A DNA stretch of 56,959 nt from Flavobacteriales bacterium (GTDB lineage: Bacteria; Bacteroidota; Bacteroidia; Flavobacteriales_F; PHOS-HE28): the NCBI GenBank assembly GCA_013360395.1, contig JABWBQ010000013.1:1-56959 (forward strand), in the 5' to 3' direction. Every line of letters starts with the position of its first letter. The first letter of the stretch is position 1. A program made the position numbers and the translations under genes. Below are positions 20,912 through 29,632 of this stretch, piece by piece. The notes below the pieces were generated by a model. It was given only the letters and a program-made list of their open reading frames with translations, made no database searches and was not told where the DNA came from.

Positions 20912-21298
20912 TCAGTTGGCCAGGAACGGATAGCCCAGCATGAACTCCGGTATGTCCACCCCGAAGCCTTCGCCGGTCTCCTGGTCACGCATCACGTAGG
21001 TCCCCACCATGCGGCCCAGGCCGCTGCGCAGGTCGCACTGACTGCTGTAAGTGAACCGGCCGCCCGGTGCCAGCACCGGGGTTTCGCCCACCACGCCCGG
21101 ACCCTCCACCACCCGCCGGGGGGCCAGGCTGTCCCAGATGACCCAGCGGCGCCGCAGCAACCGAACCGTGTGCCGGCCCTCGTTGGCGATGGTGATCCGG
21201 TACGTGAAGATGAACCGGTCCTGCTTGGCATCGCTGAGCTCCTCGGCGAAGCGGACCTTCACGCTGACGCGGATCCCTTTGGTGACCGTGGTGGGCAT
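20912..21298 (-). CDS. apaG: ApaG (DUF525) domain protein
   Basis: The 128-residue protein is a full-length ApaG domain, an immunoglobulin-like beta sandwich. Family motifs are present: RFIFTYRITIANEG, LLRRRWVI, and the glycine-rich loop region around VVGETPVLAPGGRFTYSS. ApaG of enterobacteria is linked to resistance phenotypes but its biochemical role is unclear. It stands alone here on the minus strand, with no apaH or ksgA beside it. The ATG at 21298 gives the family start. Confidence 0.95.
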   Translation of the reverse strand: MPTTVTKGIRVSVKVRFAEELSDAKQDRFIFTYRITIANEGRHTVRLLRRRWVIWDSLAPRRVVEGPGVVGETPVLAPGGRFTYSSQCDLRSGLGRMVGTYVMRDQETGEGFGVDIPEFMLGYPFLAN

Positions 21299-21422
21299 CT
21301 CGGTGCAAGGATAACGCGGACAGGGCAGCTTCCGGTGTGCGCCCGGTCATCGTGCACCACCACCCGCCCGCATACCCGAACAGGCCGTGTCCCCGGAGCC
21401 GGGATCCGCACCCGGGCCGCCA

Positions 21423-22745
21423 TCAACCCCGCCGGCTGTTCACGAACCGCGCGCCCACCAGGCGGTCGCACCGTTGCTGGTGGTCCCGCAGGTACACCAG
21501 CACCAGGTAGTCGTTCTCGGTCTCGAAGTGGCTGCCCTCCAACCGGGTGAGGTCGGGCAATGCGGCCCCCTGCGGCAGCCAGGCGAACAGGTAGTCGTAG
21601 AAGCCCTGCTTCAAGGGGGCCACCAGCATGTAGCGCTTCCGTTCCGGCACATACTGCATGCGGTACTCCTTGCGGCACTCGAAGTCGCAGAAGCCGCCCA
21701 CCACGTACACGTCGCCACCCTCCAGGGGGGCCTCCATCGGCAGGCTGAAGACCACGTTCACGTGATCGGCACCGGTGGGATCGCCGTCCACATCGTCGTT
21801 GCGCACCAGGAACCGGCCGTTGATGTCGGGCTGCTCCAGGTACACGCGGATGTGCCGCGCAGGGTCGTCGGCCAGCACGGCCTCCATGAGCTCGGGACCT
21901 GTGCGGATGGCCGCCACGCGCAACGAAGGGAAGCGCAGGTCCTTGATCTCGAAGTTGCGGAACTCGTTGCCCCCCATGAACTGCGCCTCCGGCGGATGGT
22001 CGTAGATCAGTTCGTTGTTGCGGATGAAACGCGGCTTGAGGCCTGTGCGCACATCGGTCCAGTTCATGTTCTGCAGCACCGCCACCTTGATGTCCCCGAA
22101 GGGGTCGATCACCGTCAGGTCGTTGGTGCGCACGGTGAGGTCCACCTGCTGGGCGATGTCGCGCACCCGCACGTCGCGGCTGGCCATCACCCGCGCATCG
22201 ATGGCCACGGCCTTCTCCATCACCAGGAAGCGGCGGGTGAGCACCACATCCGCCTCATCATCGCTGTGGAACACCTTGAGGATGTAGTTGCCCGACCGGG
22301 TGGGCCGCATCATGGGGTTGGGCACCTGCACACTGTAATGGAAGAAGGGTTGCAAGGTGTTGAAGCTCATCCGCGGCGTGCGCACCATGTCCTGGAAGGC
22401 CCCTTCGATGTACTGCCCCTTGGCCAGGTCGCTGGGCGTCCAATCCGCGTTGCAGTGCTCGATGGTGTAGGACAGGTCGAGCGTGGTGGTGCGCAGGTCG
22501 TCGAACCGCAGTTCCACGGCTTCGTCGGTGCCCAGTTCGATCAGCGGCGCGGCCAGCTCGAAGCCCGCCTTGTAGCACTGCACGGCGCGGACCAACGGGT
22601 CGAAGACCTCGTCGTGGTAGTGCACGGTGCGCGGGTCGTAGTACTCCGCCGGAGCGGCATCCGTGGACGGCCGGGCGGAACCGCAGGCCAGGGGCAGCAG
22701 GCCGATCAGCACCCAGGTGGGGCGAAGACTGCCGTGGTGCTTCAT
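21423..22745 (-). CDS. DUF5103-family lipoprotein
   Basis: The 440-residue protein has a lipoprotein signal ending LPLACG (Cys21) and then the DUF5103 layout: an N-terminal beta-rich part (YYDPRTVHYHDEVFDPLVRAVQ region split over the first 70 residues), a middle segment with NGRFLVRNDD, and a C-terminal part with VYVVGGF and YDYLFAW. DUF5103 is typical of Bacteroidota and its role is unknown; it is predicted to be in the outer part of the cell. The ATG at 22745 begins the signal peptide; the much longer open frame upstream runs through the tRNA gene and is not coding. Confidence 0.88.
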   Translation of the reverse strand: MKHHGSLRPTWVLIGLLPLACGSARPSTDAAPAEYYDPRTVHYHDEVFDPLVRAVQCYKAGFELAAPLIELGTDEAVELRFDDLRTTTLDLSYTIEHCNADWTPSDLAKGQYIEGAFQDMVRTPRMSFNTLQPFFHYSVQVPNPMMRPTRSGNYILKVFHSDDEADVVLTRRFLVMEKAVAIDARVMASRDVRVRDIAQQVDLTVRTNDLTVIDPFGDIKVAVLQNMNWTDVRTGLKPRFIRNNELIYDHPPEAQFMGGNEFRNFEIKDLRFPSLRVAAIRTGPELMEAVLADDPARHIRVYLEQPDINGRFLVRNDDVDGDPTGADHVNVVFSLPMEAPLEGGDVYVVGGFCDFECRKEYRMQYVPERKRYMLVAPLKQGFYDYLFAWLPQGAALPDLTRLEGSHFETENDYLVLVYLRDHQQRCDRLVGARFVNSRRG

Positions 22746-23043
22746 CAGGAGGCGATGGCGTTCGGGCCCGTGCGGTCCGGGGCGCGGCAAAGTACCCACA
22801 TCCGGGGCATGCACGGACGGGGACAGGCCCTCGGGCCCCGGCGGGAACCACGATCCGGGAGGATGGGCGCTTGTCGCCCGCGGTGGCGCAGCCTTGGTCG
22901 GGTCATCCCCGGAACGTGTCCTTGCTTGCCCGATGTGCCTCGGCTCGCGGTGCGGGTGGGGAGGGACGTCCCACGTCAGGGGCGAGGCCGCAAACCGCTG
23001 CCCGCGCTTTGGAACGGACACGCCCCGCGTGTGCGGGGCGGCT

Positions 23044-23133
23044 TGGCGGAGAGGGAGGGATTCGAACCCCCGGTACCCCGAAGGGCACACCTGTTTTCGA
23101 GACAGGCCCGATCGACCACTCTGGCACCTCTCC
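23044..23133 (-). tRNA. tRNA-Ser(CGA), CCA end encoded
   Basis: The minus strand folds into a class II cloverleaf: acceptor stem GGAGAGG/CCTCTCC, anticodon stem CCTGT/ACAGG around loop CTCGAAA (anticodon CGA, reading UCG), a long variable arm and the T loop GTTCGAATC. The discriminator base G is followed by an encoded CCA (23046-23044). A TATCTTCG box lies just upstream on the minus strand and may be its promoter. Confidence 0.95.
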
Positions 23134-23271
23134 GAACGGGGTCGCGAAGATAGCGGTTCGTGGGACCGGCCGGCCGCGCCGTTGGGATCACACGTTCGAC
23201 CACGATCGTGGGCCGGCCTTCCTGGAGGGGTGGCTACCTTCGTGATCCTTTTTCCTGGAACGGAAGTGGCG

Positions 23272-24006
23272 ATGCGCACGGTGTTCGGAACAGCACGGAT
23301 GACGGCCGCAGGAGCGCGCTCGCGCATCGCGACGGGCTGCTGTGCCGCAGGGGTGGCCCTGTTGGCCATGCTGCCCGGGTGCAAGCACGAACCGCTCGTC
23401 ACGCCCTTGGCGGAAGGCAACGGCGAGCCGGCGGCATGCGACCCCGACGTGGCCTATTTCCAACAACAGGTGCTGCCCCTGCTCATCAGCAACTGCGCCG
23501 TGCCCGGATGCCACGACCAGGCCACCGGCGATAACGACGGGATCCAGATCACCGACTACGGCAGCCTCATGGCCAACGGCACGGTGCAGAACGGCGACCT
23601 CATGGAGTCCCTCACCGAGACCGACCCGGACAAGGTGATGCCGCCGCCGGGGCAAACCCCGCTCACGCCCGACCAGATCGCCCTCATCCAGGCCTGGATC
23701 GATCAGGGGGCCCAGGACAATAGTTGTGCGGGGACCTGCGACACTTCCACGGTGACCTATGCGGGCACCATCGCGCCGCTGGTGCAACAGCGCTGTGGCG
23801 GCTGCCATGGGGGTAGCAACCCGCAGGGCGGGCTCAACCTCGGCACGCATGCAGTGCTGAGCACCGTGGCCCTCAACGGCACCCTGGCCGCTTCGGTGAC
23901 GCACGACCCGCAAGGCATCCCCATGCCGCCCTTCGGCCCCATGCTGCCGCAGTGCGAGATCGACAAGTTCCTCATCTGGATCCAGGACGGAGCACCGAAC
24001 AACTGA
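23272..24006 (+). CDS. Lipoprotein with two cytochrome c-like heme motifs
   Basis: The 244-residue protein has a long lipoprotein signal ending LPGC (about Cys38). Two similar modules follow, each of the type seen in Bacteroidota surface c-type cytochrome proteins: the first has CAVPGCH (an atypical CX4CH heme site) with VMPPPGQTPLT, the second CGGCH (normal CXXCH) with IPMPPFGPMLP. The Met-Pro-Pro segments could supply the sixth iron ligand. It is the first of five plus-strand genes packed to 26368, and its stop overlaps the next start (TGATG). A role in electron transfer at the envelope is inferred. Confidence 0.82.
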   Translation: MRTVFGTARMTAAGARSRIATGCCAAGVALLAMLPGCKHEPLVTPLAEGNGEPAACDPDVAYFQQQVLPLLISNCAVPGCHDQATGDNDGIQITDYGSLMANGTVQNGDLMESLTETDPDKVMPPPGQTPLTPDQIALIQAWIDQGAQDNSCAGTCDTSTVTYAGTIAPLVQQRCGGCHGGSNPQGGLNLGTHAVLSTVALNGTLAASVTHDPQGIPMPPFGPMLPQCEIDKFLIWIQDGAPNN

Positions 24007-24356
24007 TGCGCACCCCACTGACCGCCTTGCTGGCCCTGACCCTGGGCGGCTGTTACTACGACGTGGAGGAGGAGCTGTACCCCGGTGGGTTCTGCGACAC
24101 GACCGCGGTGACCTATGCCGGGATGGTGGAACCCCTGGTCCAGGGGAACTGCGCGATACCGGGCTGTCATGTGGCCGGGGGCCAGTCGCCCGACCTTGGC
24201 ACCTATGCCGGGGTGAAGGCCGCCGCCGATGCCGGTCTGCTCGTATCCCTGGCCGTCCAGGGCAACCCCATGCCCATGCCCCCCAGCGGACTGCTGTCGG
24301 CCTGCGACCGCCAACGCATCGAAGCCTGGGTGAACGCCGGCGCCCCCAACAACTGA
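24006..24356 (+). CDS. Small lipoprotein with one cytochrome c-like motif
   Basis: The 116-residue product has a lipoprotein signal ending LGGC (Cys16) and one module like those of the preceding gene: CAIPGCH (CX4CH) followed by NPMPMPPSG and a closing IEAWVNAGAPNN, nearly the same ending as the upstream protein. The start overlaps the upstream stop by one base. It is probably a paralogue split from, or partner of, the two-module protein. If heme is really bound through CX4CH, the maturation machinery must accept the wider spacing. Confidence 0.8.
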   Translation: MRTPLTALLALTLGGCYYDVEEELYPGGFCDTTAVTYAGMVEPLVQGNCAIPGCHVAGGQSPDLGTYAGVKAAADAGLLVSLAVQGNPMPMPPSGLLSACDRQRIEAWVNAGAPNN

Positions 24357-24363
24357 ACCGACC

Positions 24364-24774
24364 ATGAAACGCATCGCGATCCTTGTTGCCCTGCTGGCCC
24401 TTGTCGGCGGGGGATGGTACGCCTGGCGGGAATACCACCGCACGGCCGCGCCGACCAGCGCCTTGGAGGCCGCCGAGACCATGACCGCGGAGGCCCTGCT
24501 GAAAGCCTATACAGAGGACGAGAACGCCGCCAACGCCCGCTTCAACGGCAAGGTGCTGCTGGTGACGGGGACGGTGCGTGAGGTGAAGACCCCGGAGAAC
24601 GGCCTGGTGGACGTGGTGCTGGAGACCGGCGATCCCCTGGCCGGCGTGGTGTGCCAGTTCGCCCAGGCCGACGTGCCGGCGACGCTCACCGCCGGCGCCC
24701 CGGCCCGCATCAAGGGCGTCGCCACCGGTCTGCTGATGGACGTGGTGCTCCAGCGCTGCGCCTCCGTGGAATGA
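24364..24774 (+). CDS. OB-fold (tRNA_anti-like) membrane-anchored protein
   Basis: The 136-residue protein has one N-terminal hydrophobic helix (about 4-21) and a C-terminal domain (about 45-136) with the pattern LLKAYTEDENAANARFNGK, VTGTVREV and GVATG, typical of the tRNA_anti-like OB-fold family in Bacteroidota. The name reflects fold similarity only; no nucleic-acid binding is implied for an exported protein. It lies 7 bases after the cytochrome-like gene and overlaps a possible ATG of the YceI gene. Confidence 0.8.
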   Translation: MKRIAILVALLALVGGGWYAWREYHRTAAPTSALEAAETMTAEALLKAYTEDENAANARFNGKVLLVTGTVREVKTPENGLVDVVLETGDPLAGVVCQFAQADVPATLTAGAPARIKGVATGLLMDVVLQRCASVE

Positions 24775-24806
24775 ACCTTGCAAGAAAACCTTCATCCGGC
24801 CTGCCC

Positions 24807-25358
24807 ATGACCCGCCACCTTTCCCTCTCCGCCGCGCTGCTCCTGGCCACCGCGGCCTGCGCCCAGGAACGCTACGCCACCCGCACCGGCCACATCGCCT
24901 TCCAGAGCGAGACGCCGCTGGAGAAGATCGAAGCGCACAACCACAAGGCCACCAGCGTGTTCGACGTCACCACGATGGCGTTTGAGATGGCCGTGCTGAT
25001 GAAAGGCTTCGAGTTCGAAAAGGCCCTGATGCAGGAGCACTTCAACGAGAACTACGTGGAGAGCGACAAGTACCCCAAGGCCACCTTCAAGGGCAAGGTC
25101 ACCGGCATCACCGCCGAGGACCTGAAGCAGAGCGGGAGCAAGGCGGTGACGGTGGAGGGCGAGCTCACCCTGCACGGGGTGACCAAGCCGGTGAAGGCCA
25201 CCGGGACCATGGGCCTGGAGCCCGGCGGTGCCATCCGCGCCTCGGGCACCTTCACCGTCAAGCCGGAGGACCACGCCATCACCATCCCCGGCATGGTGCG
25301 CGACAACATCGCCAAGGAGATCGCCGTCACGGTCCAGGTGGACCTGACCAAGCTGTGA
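24807..25358 (+). CDS. YceI-family periplasmic protein
   Basis: The 183-residue protein has a signal peptide (about 1-21, ending ACAQ) and a YceI lipocalin-like barrel with HIAFQSETPLEKIEAHNHK, VESDKYPKATFKGKV and GELTLHGVTKPV motifs. YceI proteins bind isoprenoid-type lipids in the periplasm. I chose ATG 24807 because it directly begins the signal peptide; an in-frame ATG at 24771 overlaps the preceding stop (ATGA) and would add 12 residues. It is followed by a beta-barrel gene, a pairing common in Bacteroidota. Confidence 0.92.
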   Translation: MTRHLSLSAALLLATAACAQERYATRTGHIAFQSETPLEKIEAHNHKATSVFDVTTMAFEMAVLMKGFEFEKALMQEHFNENYVESDKYPKATFKGKVTGITAEDLKQSGSKAVTVEGELTLHGVTKPVKATGTMGLEPGGAIRASGTFTVKPEDHAITIPGMVRDNIAKEIAVTVQVDLTKL

Positions 25359-25423
25359 GGCGGGGCGGGAAAGCGCTTCGCAGTGCGAAGCCGTTCCTTT
25401 GCCACACCCCCAAGCCTGCACCC

Positions 25424-26368
25424 ATGCGCCACGCCCTGTCCGCCCTGTTGCTCATCACCGCCCTGGTCCCCCTCCAGGCCCAGGACGACCTGCTCGACCT
25501 GCTGGGTGAGGAAGAGCCGAAGAAGGAGTACGCCTCCGCCAGCTTCAAGACCACCCGGGTGATCAACGCGCACAGCCTGGAGAACACGGCCCACGGGGTG
25601 ATGGATGTGAAGATCGGCCACCGCTTCGGCTTCCTGAGCGAGGGCATCAGCGAGATGTTCGGGCTGGACCTGGCCACGGTGCGCCTCGGCGTGGAGTACG
25701 GGGTCACCGACAGGCTGATGATCGGCTTCAGCCGAAGCGGCTACCAGAAGACCCTGGAGGGCTACGCCAAATACAAGGTCTTGCGCCAATGCAGCCAGGG
25801 CTGCCGCATGCCCATCAGCCTGTTGGTGGTGGCGGACATGAGCGCCAACATGCTGGAGAAGGAGAAGACCGAATGGTACGCCCCGGGCCGGGAGGACTAT
25901 TTCACCCATCGCCTGGGCTACGCCTTCCAAGTGATCGTGGGCCGCAAGTTCAGCGAGGCCCTGAGCCTGCAGCTGATGCCCGGCCTGGTGCACCGCAACC
26001 TGGTGACCACCGCCGACCAGGCGCACGATGTGCTCAACGTGGGCGCCGCCGGCCGGGTGAAGCTCGCCAAACGCCTTGCGCTGAACGCCGAGTACATCTA
26101 CCTGCTTCCCGGCCAGACCCGCGCCCCGGCCATGGAGGCCGACCGGGTGAACGACCCCAACCCGGGCTACAAGAACTCGCTGTCCATCGGCTTCGACATC
26201 GAAACGGGCGGCCACGTCTTCCAGCTGCACTTCACCAACTCCACGGCCATGTTCGAGCGGGGCTTCATCACCGAGACCACGGGCGATTGGCTGGACGGTG
26301 ACATTCACTTCGGGTTCAACATCAGCCGGGTCTTCACGCTCTACCGCCCGAAGCCCAAGAAGGTCTGA
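25424..26368 (+). CDS. DUF5777-like outer-membrane beta-barrel protein
   Basis: The 314-residue protein has a signal peptide (1-19, ending LQAQ), an acidic segment (DDLLDLLGEEEPKKEY) and then alternating hydrophobic strands ending in FGFNISRVFTLY, consistent with an outer-membrane barrel. VINAHSLENTAHGVMDVKI is characteristic of the DUF5777 group. It is the last gene of the plus-strand cluster with YceI and cytochrome-like lipoproteins. Function unknown; the grouping suggests a shared envelope role. It converges with the protease gene two bases away. Confidence 0.82.
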   Translation: MRHALSALLLITALVPLQAQDDLLDLLGEEEPKKEYASASFKTTRVINAHSLENTAHGVMDVKIGHRFGFLSEGISEMFGLDLATVRLGVEYGVTDRLMIGFSRSGYQKTLEGYAKYKVLRQCSQGCRMPISLLVVADMSANMLEKEKTEWYAPGREDYFTHRLGYAFQVIVGRKFSEALSLQLMPGLVHRNLVTTADQAHDVLNVGAAGRVKLAKRLALNAEYIYLLPGQTRAPAMEADRVNDPNPGYKNSLSIGFDIETGGHVFQLHFTNSTAMFERGFITETTGDWLDGDIHFGFNISRVFTLYRPKPKKV

Positions 26369-26370
26369 GT

Positions 26371-27489
26371 TCAAGCACCGGGACGCTGCCGGGCGCGCAT
26401 GCCCTGCACCTGCAGGAATTCCGCGAGGTTGTCGGGCTCCAGGACACCCACCACCACACCGCCGTCCACCACCGGCAGCAGGGGCAGCCCGCGCAGGGCC
26501 AGTTGTTGAAGGGCCTGTTGCGCCCCCATGCCGGGCGGGACGCCCTCCACCGGCGTCGGCGGCACCTCGCGCAGGGGGCGCTCCTCGCGCCGGGCCCGCA
26601 ACGCCTCCATCAGCTGCCGGCGCGTCACCAGCCCCACGGGCTTTCCGCTCTCCACCACCAGCAGGTCCTGGTCGCCTCCGGCCAGCAGCTCGTCCACCGC
26701 ACGGCCCACGGTGGCCTCGCCGGGCAGGGCCCAGAAACGCGTGCGCATCACCTGGGCCGCGGTGATGCCGCGCAGCGCGGTCTGCTGGATCACCGCACGG
26801 GCCTCGGCACCGGCGGCGAACCAGATGAACACGCCGATCAACGCCAGCATCGGCTCGCCGAAGTAAAGGCCGCCGATCCCGAGCACCGCCGCCAACGCCC
26901 GGCCGACGCCGGTGGCGATGCGGGTGGCCTGCACCCGGGGCAACCGCAAGCTCAGCAAGGCCCGCAGGATCCGCCCCCCGTCCATGGGGAAGGCCGGCAG
27001 CAGGTTGAACAGGAATAGGCTCAGGTTGGCGGTGAACAGGAACGAAAGCAGCCCGGGGAGCACCGCGGCACCTTCGCGGGGATCCAGTACGTGCAGGCCG
27101 CCGAAGAAGAACCACTGCACGGTCCCGGCCAGCACCGCCAGCACCAGGTTCACCAAGGGGCCGGCCATGGTGATCCAGAACTCCTGCGCCGGTTCCTCGG
27201 GCATGCGCTCCAGGCTGGCCACGCCGCCGATGGGCAGCAGGGTGATGTCGCGCGTGCGCACCCCGTAGCGCAGGGCCGTCAGCGCGTGGCCGTACTCGTG
27301 CAGTACCACGCAGGCGAACACCAGGCCCACGTAGGCGAGCTGCAGCAGCACCTCGCGAAGGACCGCACCCGTGGCGGCCGTGGTCACGGCCACATAGCCC
27401 ACCAGCAGCAGGAAGGTCCAGTGCACATGGACGTCGATCCCCTTGAAGCCGAGGATGCGCAACGAGCCGCCCAGGGTGGGGCCGGCCAT
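26371..27489 (-). CDS. Site-2 protease (M50) family with two CBS domains
   Basis: The 372-residue protein has several membrane helices, the zinc motif HEYGH within VVLHEYGHALTA (about 64-75) and the third ligand region FPMDGGRIL, as in M50 intramembrane metalloproteases. Two CBS domains follow in the last 125 residues (TAAQVMRTRFWALPGEATV; PLLPVVDGGVVVGVLEPDNL), which often sense adenine nucleotides. The ATG at 27489 overlaps the preceding stop by one base. It ends the regulatory/stress cluster begun by the histidine kinase. Substrate unknown. Confidence 0.92.
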   Translation of the reverse strand: MAGPTLGGSLRILGFKGIDVHVHWTFLLLVGYVAVTTAATGAVLREVLLQLAYVGLVFACVVLHEYGHALTALRYGVRTRDITLLPIGGVASLERMPEEPAQEFWITMAGPLVNLVLAVLAGTVQWFFFGGLHVLDPREGAAVLPGLLSFLFTANLSLFLFNLLPAFPMDGGRILRALLSLRLPRVQATRIATGVGRALAAVLGIGGLYFGEPMLALIGVFIWFAAGAEARAVIQQTALRGITAAQVMRTRFWALPGEATVGRAVDELLAGGDQDLLVVESGKPVGLVTRRQLMEALRARREERPLREVPPTPVEGVPPGMGAQQALQQLALRGLPLLPVVDGGVVVGVLEPDNLAEFLQVQGMRARQRPGA

Positions 27490-28310
27490 CAGCGTCGCAG
27501 GTCTTGTTCCAGCGCCAGCAGGGGCACTTGGGCGTGCATGGCCATGTGCGCCGTGGTGCTGCGGTGGAACAGGTCGCTCCACAGCGTGCGGTGGCGGTGC
27601 GTCAGCACCAGGAGGTCGGCCTCCAGCTGGTCCACCAGGTCGTTGAGCGCGGTCACCAAGTTCTCTTCCGAGAGGTAGTGCACCGACCGCGGCACGGCGC
27701 CCAGCCTGTCGTCCAGCGGCGAGGGCGGCAGGGTGGAGGCGTCCACCCCTTCGGGCACCCCGCGCACGATGGTGAGCTCGGCCCGATGCCAGCGCGCCAC
27801 ATTGAGGAGCGGTGTCACCGTACCGGCCTCGACGGGTTTGCCATCATCGGCCACCACGATGCGGCGCGGGTCGCGGTAGGTGGCGCGGGCGGGCACCGTG
27901 AGCACGGGGGCCTTGGAACTGCGGATGACGTCGGCGGCATTGGAGCCCAGCAGCGCCTCCTGCAGGCCGGAGGCACCCTGGGTGCCCATGGCCACCAGGT
28001 CGATGCCGAGCTCGCCCACCAAGCGGTCCACCACGGTGGGCAGTTCACCGTGCTCCACCCGCCGCTCCACGACGGCACCGCCCAGGTCCACGGCTTGGCG
28101 CAACCGCTGCTCGAAGCGGGTGAGGCCGTCGTGGGCCGCCTCCACCGCGGCTACGTCCAACGACAGGTCGGCCGCCGGGTTGAAGGGGGGGATGAGCACG
28201 GTGTGCAGCAGGGTGAAATGCCCCTGCTCGGTGCCCATCAGCCGGATGCCGTACACCGCCGCGTTGAGCGCGTTGTCGCTCAGGTCCGTGGGCAGCAGCA
28301 ACCGGGCCAT
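27489..28310 (-). CDS. Tandem universal stress protein (UspA family)
   Basis: The 273-residue protein contains two Usp domains. The first (about 1-142) starts LLLPTDLSDNALNA and ends with GTQGASGLQEALLGSNA, matching the ATP-binding GxxGx9GS pattern. The second (about 145-273) has VVADDGKPV but lacks the glycine loop, so only the first half is likely to bind ATP. Usp proteins accumulate under starvation, oxygen limitation and other stress. It lies 8 bases from the small membrane gene upstream and overlaps the protease gene downstream, so they are co-expressed. Confidence 0.93.
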   Translation of the reverse strand: MARLLLPTDLSDNALNAAVYGIRLMGTEQGHFTLLHTVLIPPFNPAADLSLDVAAVEAAHDGLTRFEQRLRQAVDLGGAVVERRVEHGELPTVVDRLVGELGIDLVAMGTQGASGLQEALLGSNAADVIRSSKAPVLTVPARATYRDPRRIVVADDGKPVEAGTVTPLLNVARWHRAELTIVRGVPEGVDASTLPPSPLDDRLGAVPRSVHYLSEENLVTALNDLVDQLEADLLVLTHRHRTLWSDLFHRSTTAHMAMHAQVPLLALEQDLRR

Positions 28311-28317
28311 GGGGCGA

Positions 28318-28518
28318 TCAATGGCCGTGGCCTTCGGAAGCCTTGGGACCCGAGGAATCCACCAGCCAATAGCCCAGGAAGACCAGGACGAGCATGGCGA
28401 GGAAGCTCAGCAGGCCCAGGGTGTTGCCCACGCCCTCGGTGTCGAGGATCGAGGGGCGGAAGGGGATGGCGAAGGCCAGGAGCCAGCAGAGGATACCGAG
28501 GAGTTTCTTGGTGTTCAT
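28318..28518 (-). CDS. Small two-helix membrane protein, unknown function
   Basis: The 66-residue product has two transmembrane helices (about 5-20 and 34-53) and a short polar, His-ending tail. No family is recognised. The ATG at 28518 gives MNTKKLLGILC as a positively charged start; seven codons upstream are not needed. It sits between the receiver-Crp regulator gene (52-base gap) and the Usp gene (7-base gap) on the same strand. Confidence 0.65.
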   Translation of the reverse strand: MNTKKLLGILCWLLAFAIPFRPSILDTEGVGNTLGLLSFLAMLVLVFLGYWLVDSSGPKASEGHGH

Positions 28519-28570
28519 GCGTTCCGATGGGTCTGGCACAAAGTAACGGCTTCCCGGCGTGGCGCCGTCC

Positions 28571-29632
28571 TCACCCGCCGGCCAGGCGCTCCAGGCCCTT
28601 GAGGTCGCGCAGCTGGATGTCGCGCCCGCTGCTTTCGATCAGGCCGTCGTGCTTGAGCTCGGTGAGGGTGCGGATCAGCGACTCGGTCGCCGTGCCCACG
28701 ATGCTGGCCAGGTCCTCGCGGCTGATGCGCACACCGATGCCCGCGTCCTTGTCCTGACCGAAACGCTCGTGCAGGCGCAGCAGTGCCTGGGCCACCCGCT
28801 GCCGCACCGAGGCATAGGCCATCTCCAACAGGCGCGCTTCCTTGTCCTTCACGTCGCGCGTCAGCAGGCGGATGAAGCGGATGCTCACGTCGCGGTCCCG
28901 GTAGAGCAGGGCCAACAGGTCCTCCCGGGGGATGATGGCCACCTCGGAGTCCTCCAGGGCCTCGGCGGTCTCCGAGGACCGCCCTCCCTCCAGCACGCCC
29001 ATGTACCCCAGGAAGTCGCCCGGTCCGTACAGCCCGGTCACCAGCTCCTTGCCGTCCTTGTTCATGCGGAAGGTGCGCAGCTTGCCCTTGTGCACGAAGT
29101 GGACGGCGCGCAGCTCGTCGCCTTCGTAGAACAGGACCTCCTTGCGCGGTACGGCGCGCAGCTTGCGGTCGCGGCTGATGTCCTTGAGGGCGTCCACCCC
29201 GCGGGCCTGGTCCATGAAGCGTTCCAGCCCCTCCAGGCTGTGGTCGAAGCCCTTGCGGAACAGGTCGCTGCGCCTCAGGCGGCCTTCGATGGCGTTGAGC
29301 AGTTCGCTCTCGTCGAACGGCTTGGTGAGGTAGTCGTCGGCGCCGAGCTCCATGCCTTTGCGCATCTCGGAGCGCTCGGCCTTGGCCGTTAGGAAGATGA
29401 ACGGCACCTCGGCGGTGGCGGGGTCGCGGCCCAAGAGGTGCAGCACCCCGTAGCCGTCGAGCTCGGGCATCATGATGTCGCACAGCACCAGGTCGGGCTG
29501 TGCCTTGCGGGCCATTTCCACGCCCCGGCGGCCGTTCTCGGCCTTCAGCACGCGGTAGTTGGCCAGCTCCAGGATCTCGGCGGTGTTCTCGCGCACGTCG
29601 GCGTCGTCCTCGATGAGCAGGATGGTCTTCAT
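28571..29632 (-). CDS. Response regulator with receiver and Crp/Fnr-type output domains
   Basis: The 353-residue protein joins a receiver domain (1-120; acidic EDD at 8-10, phospho-acceptor in LVLCDIMMPE, Lys in TKPFDES) to a cyclic-nucleotide-binding-like barrel (about 155-270) and a winged helix of the Crp type (about 285-345; ISREDLASIVGTATESLIRTL). It would bind DNA when phosphorylated by the kinase encoded just before it (ATGA overlap). No Fnr-type cysteine cluster is visible, so direct oxygen sensing by Fe-S is unlikely. The downstream Usp and protease genes are candidate targets. Confidence 0.93.
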   Translation of the reverse strand: MKTILLIEDDADVRENTAEILELANYRVLKAENGRRGVEMARKAQPDLVLCDIMMPELDGYGVLHLLGRDPATAEVPFIFLTAKAERSEMRKGMELGADDYLTKPFDESELLNAIEGRLRRSDLFRKGFDHSLEGLERFMDQARGVDALKDISRDRKLRAVPRKEVLFYEGDELRAVHFVHKGKLRTFRMNKDGKELVTGLYGPGDFLGYMGVLEGGRSSETAEALEDSEVAIIPREDLLALLYRDRDVSIRFIRLLTRDVKDKEARLLEMAYASVRQRVAQALLRLHERFGQDKDAGIGVRISREDLASIVGTATESLIRTLTELKHDGLIESSGRDIQLRDLKGLERLAGG

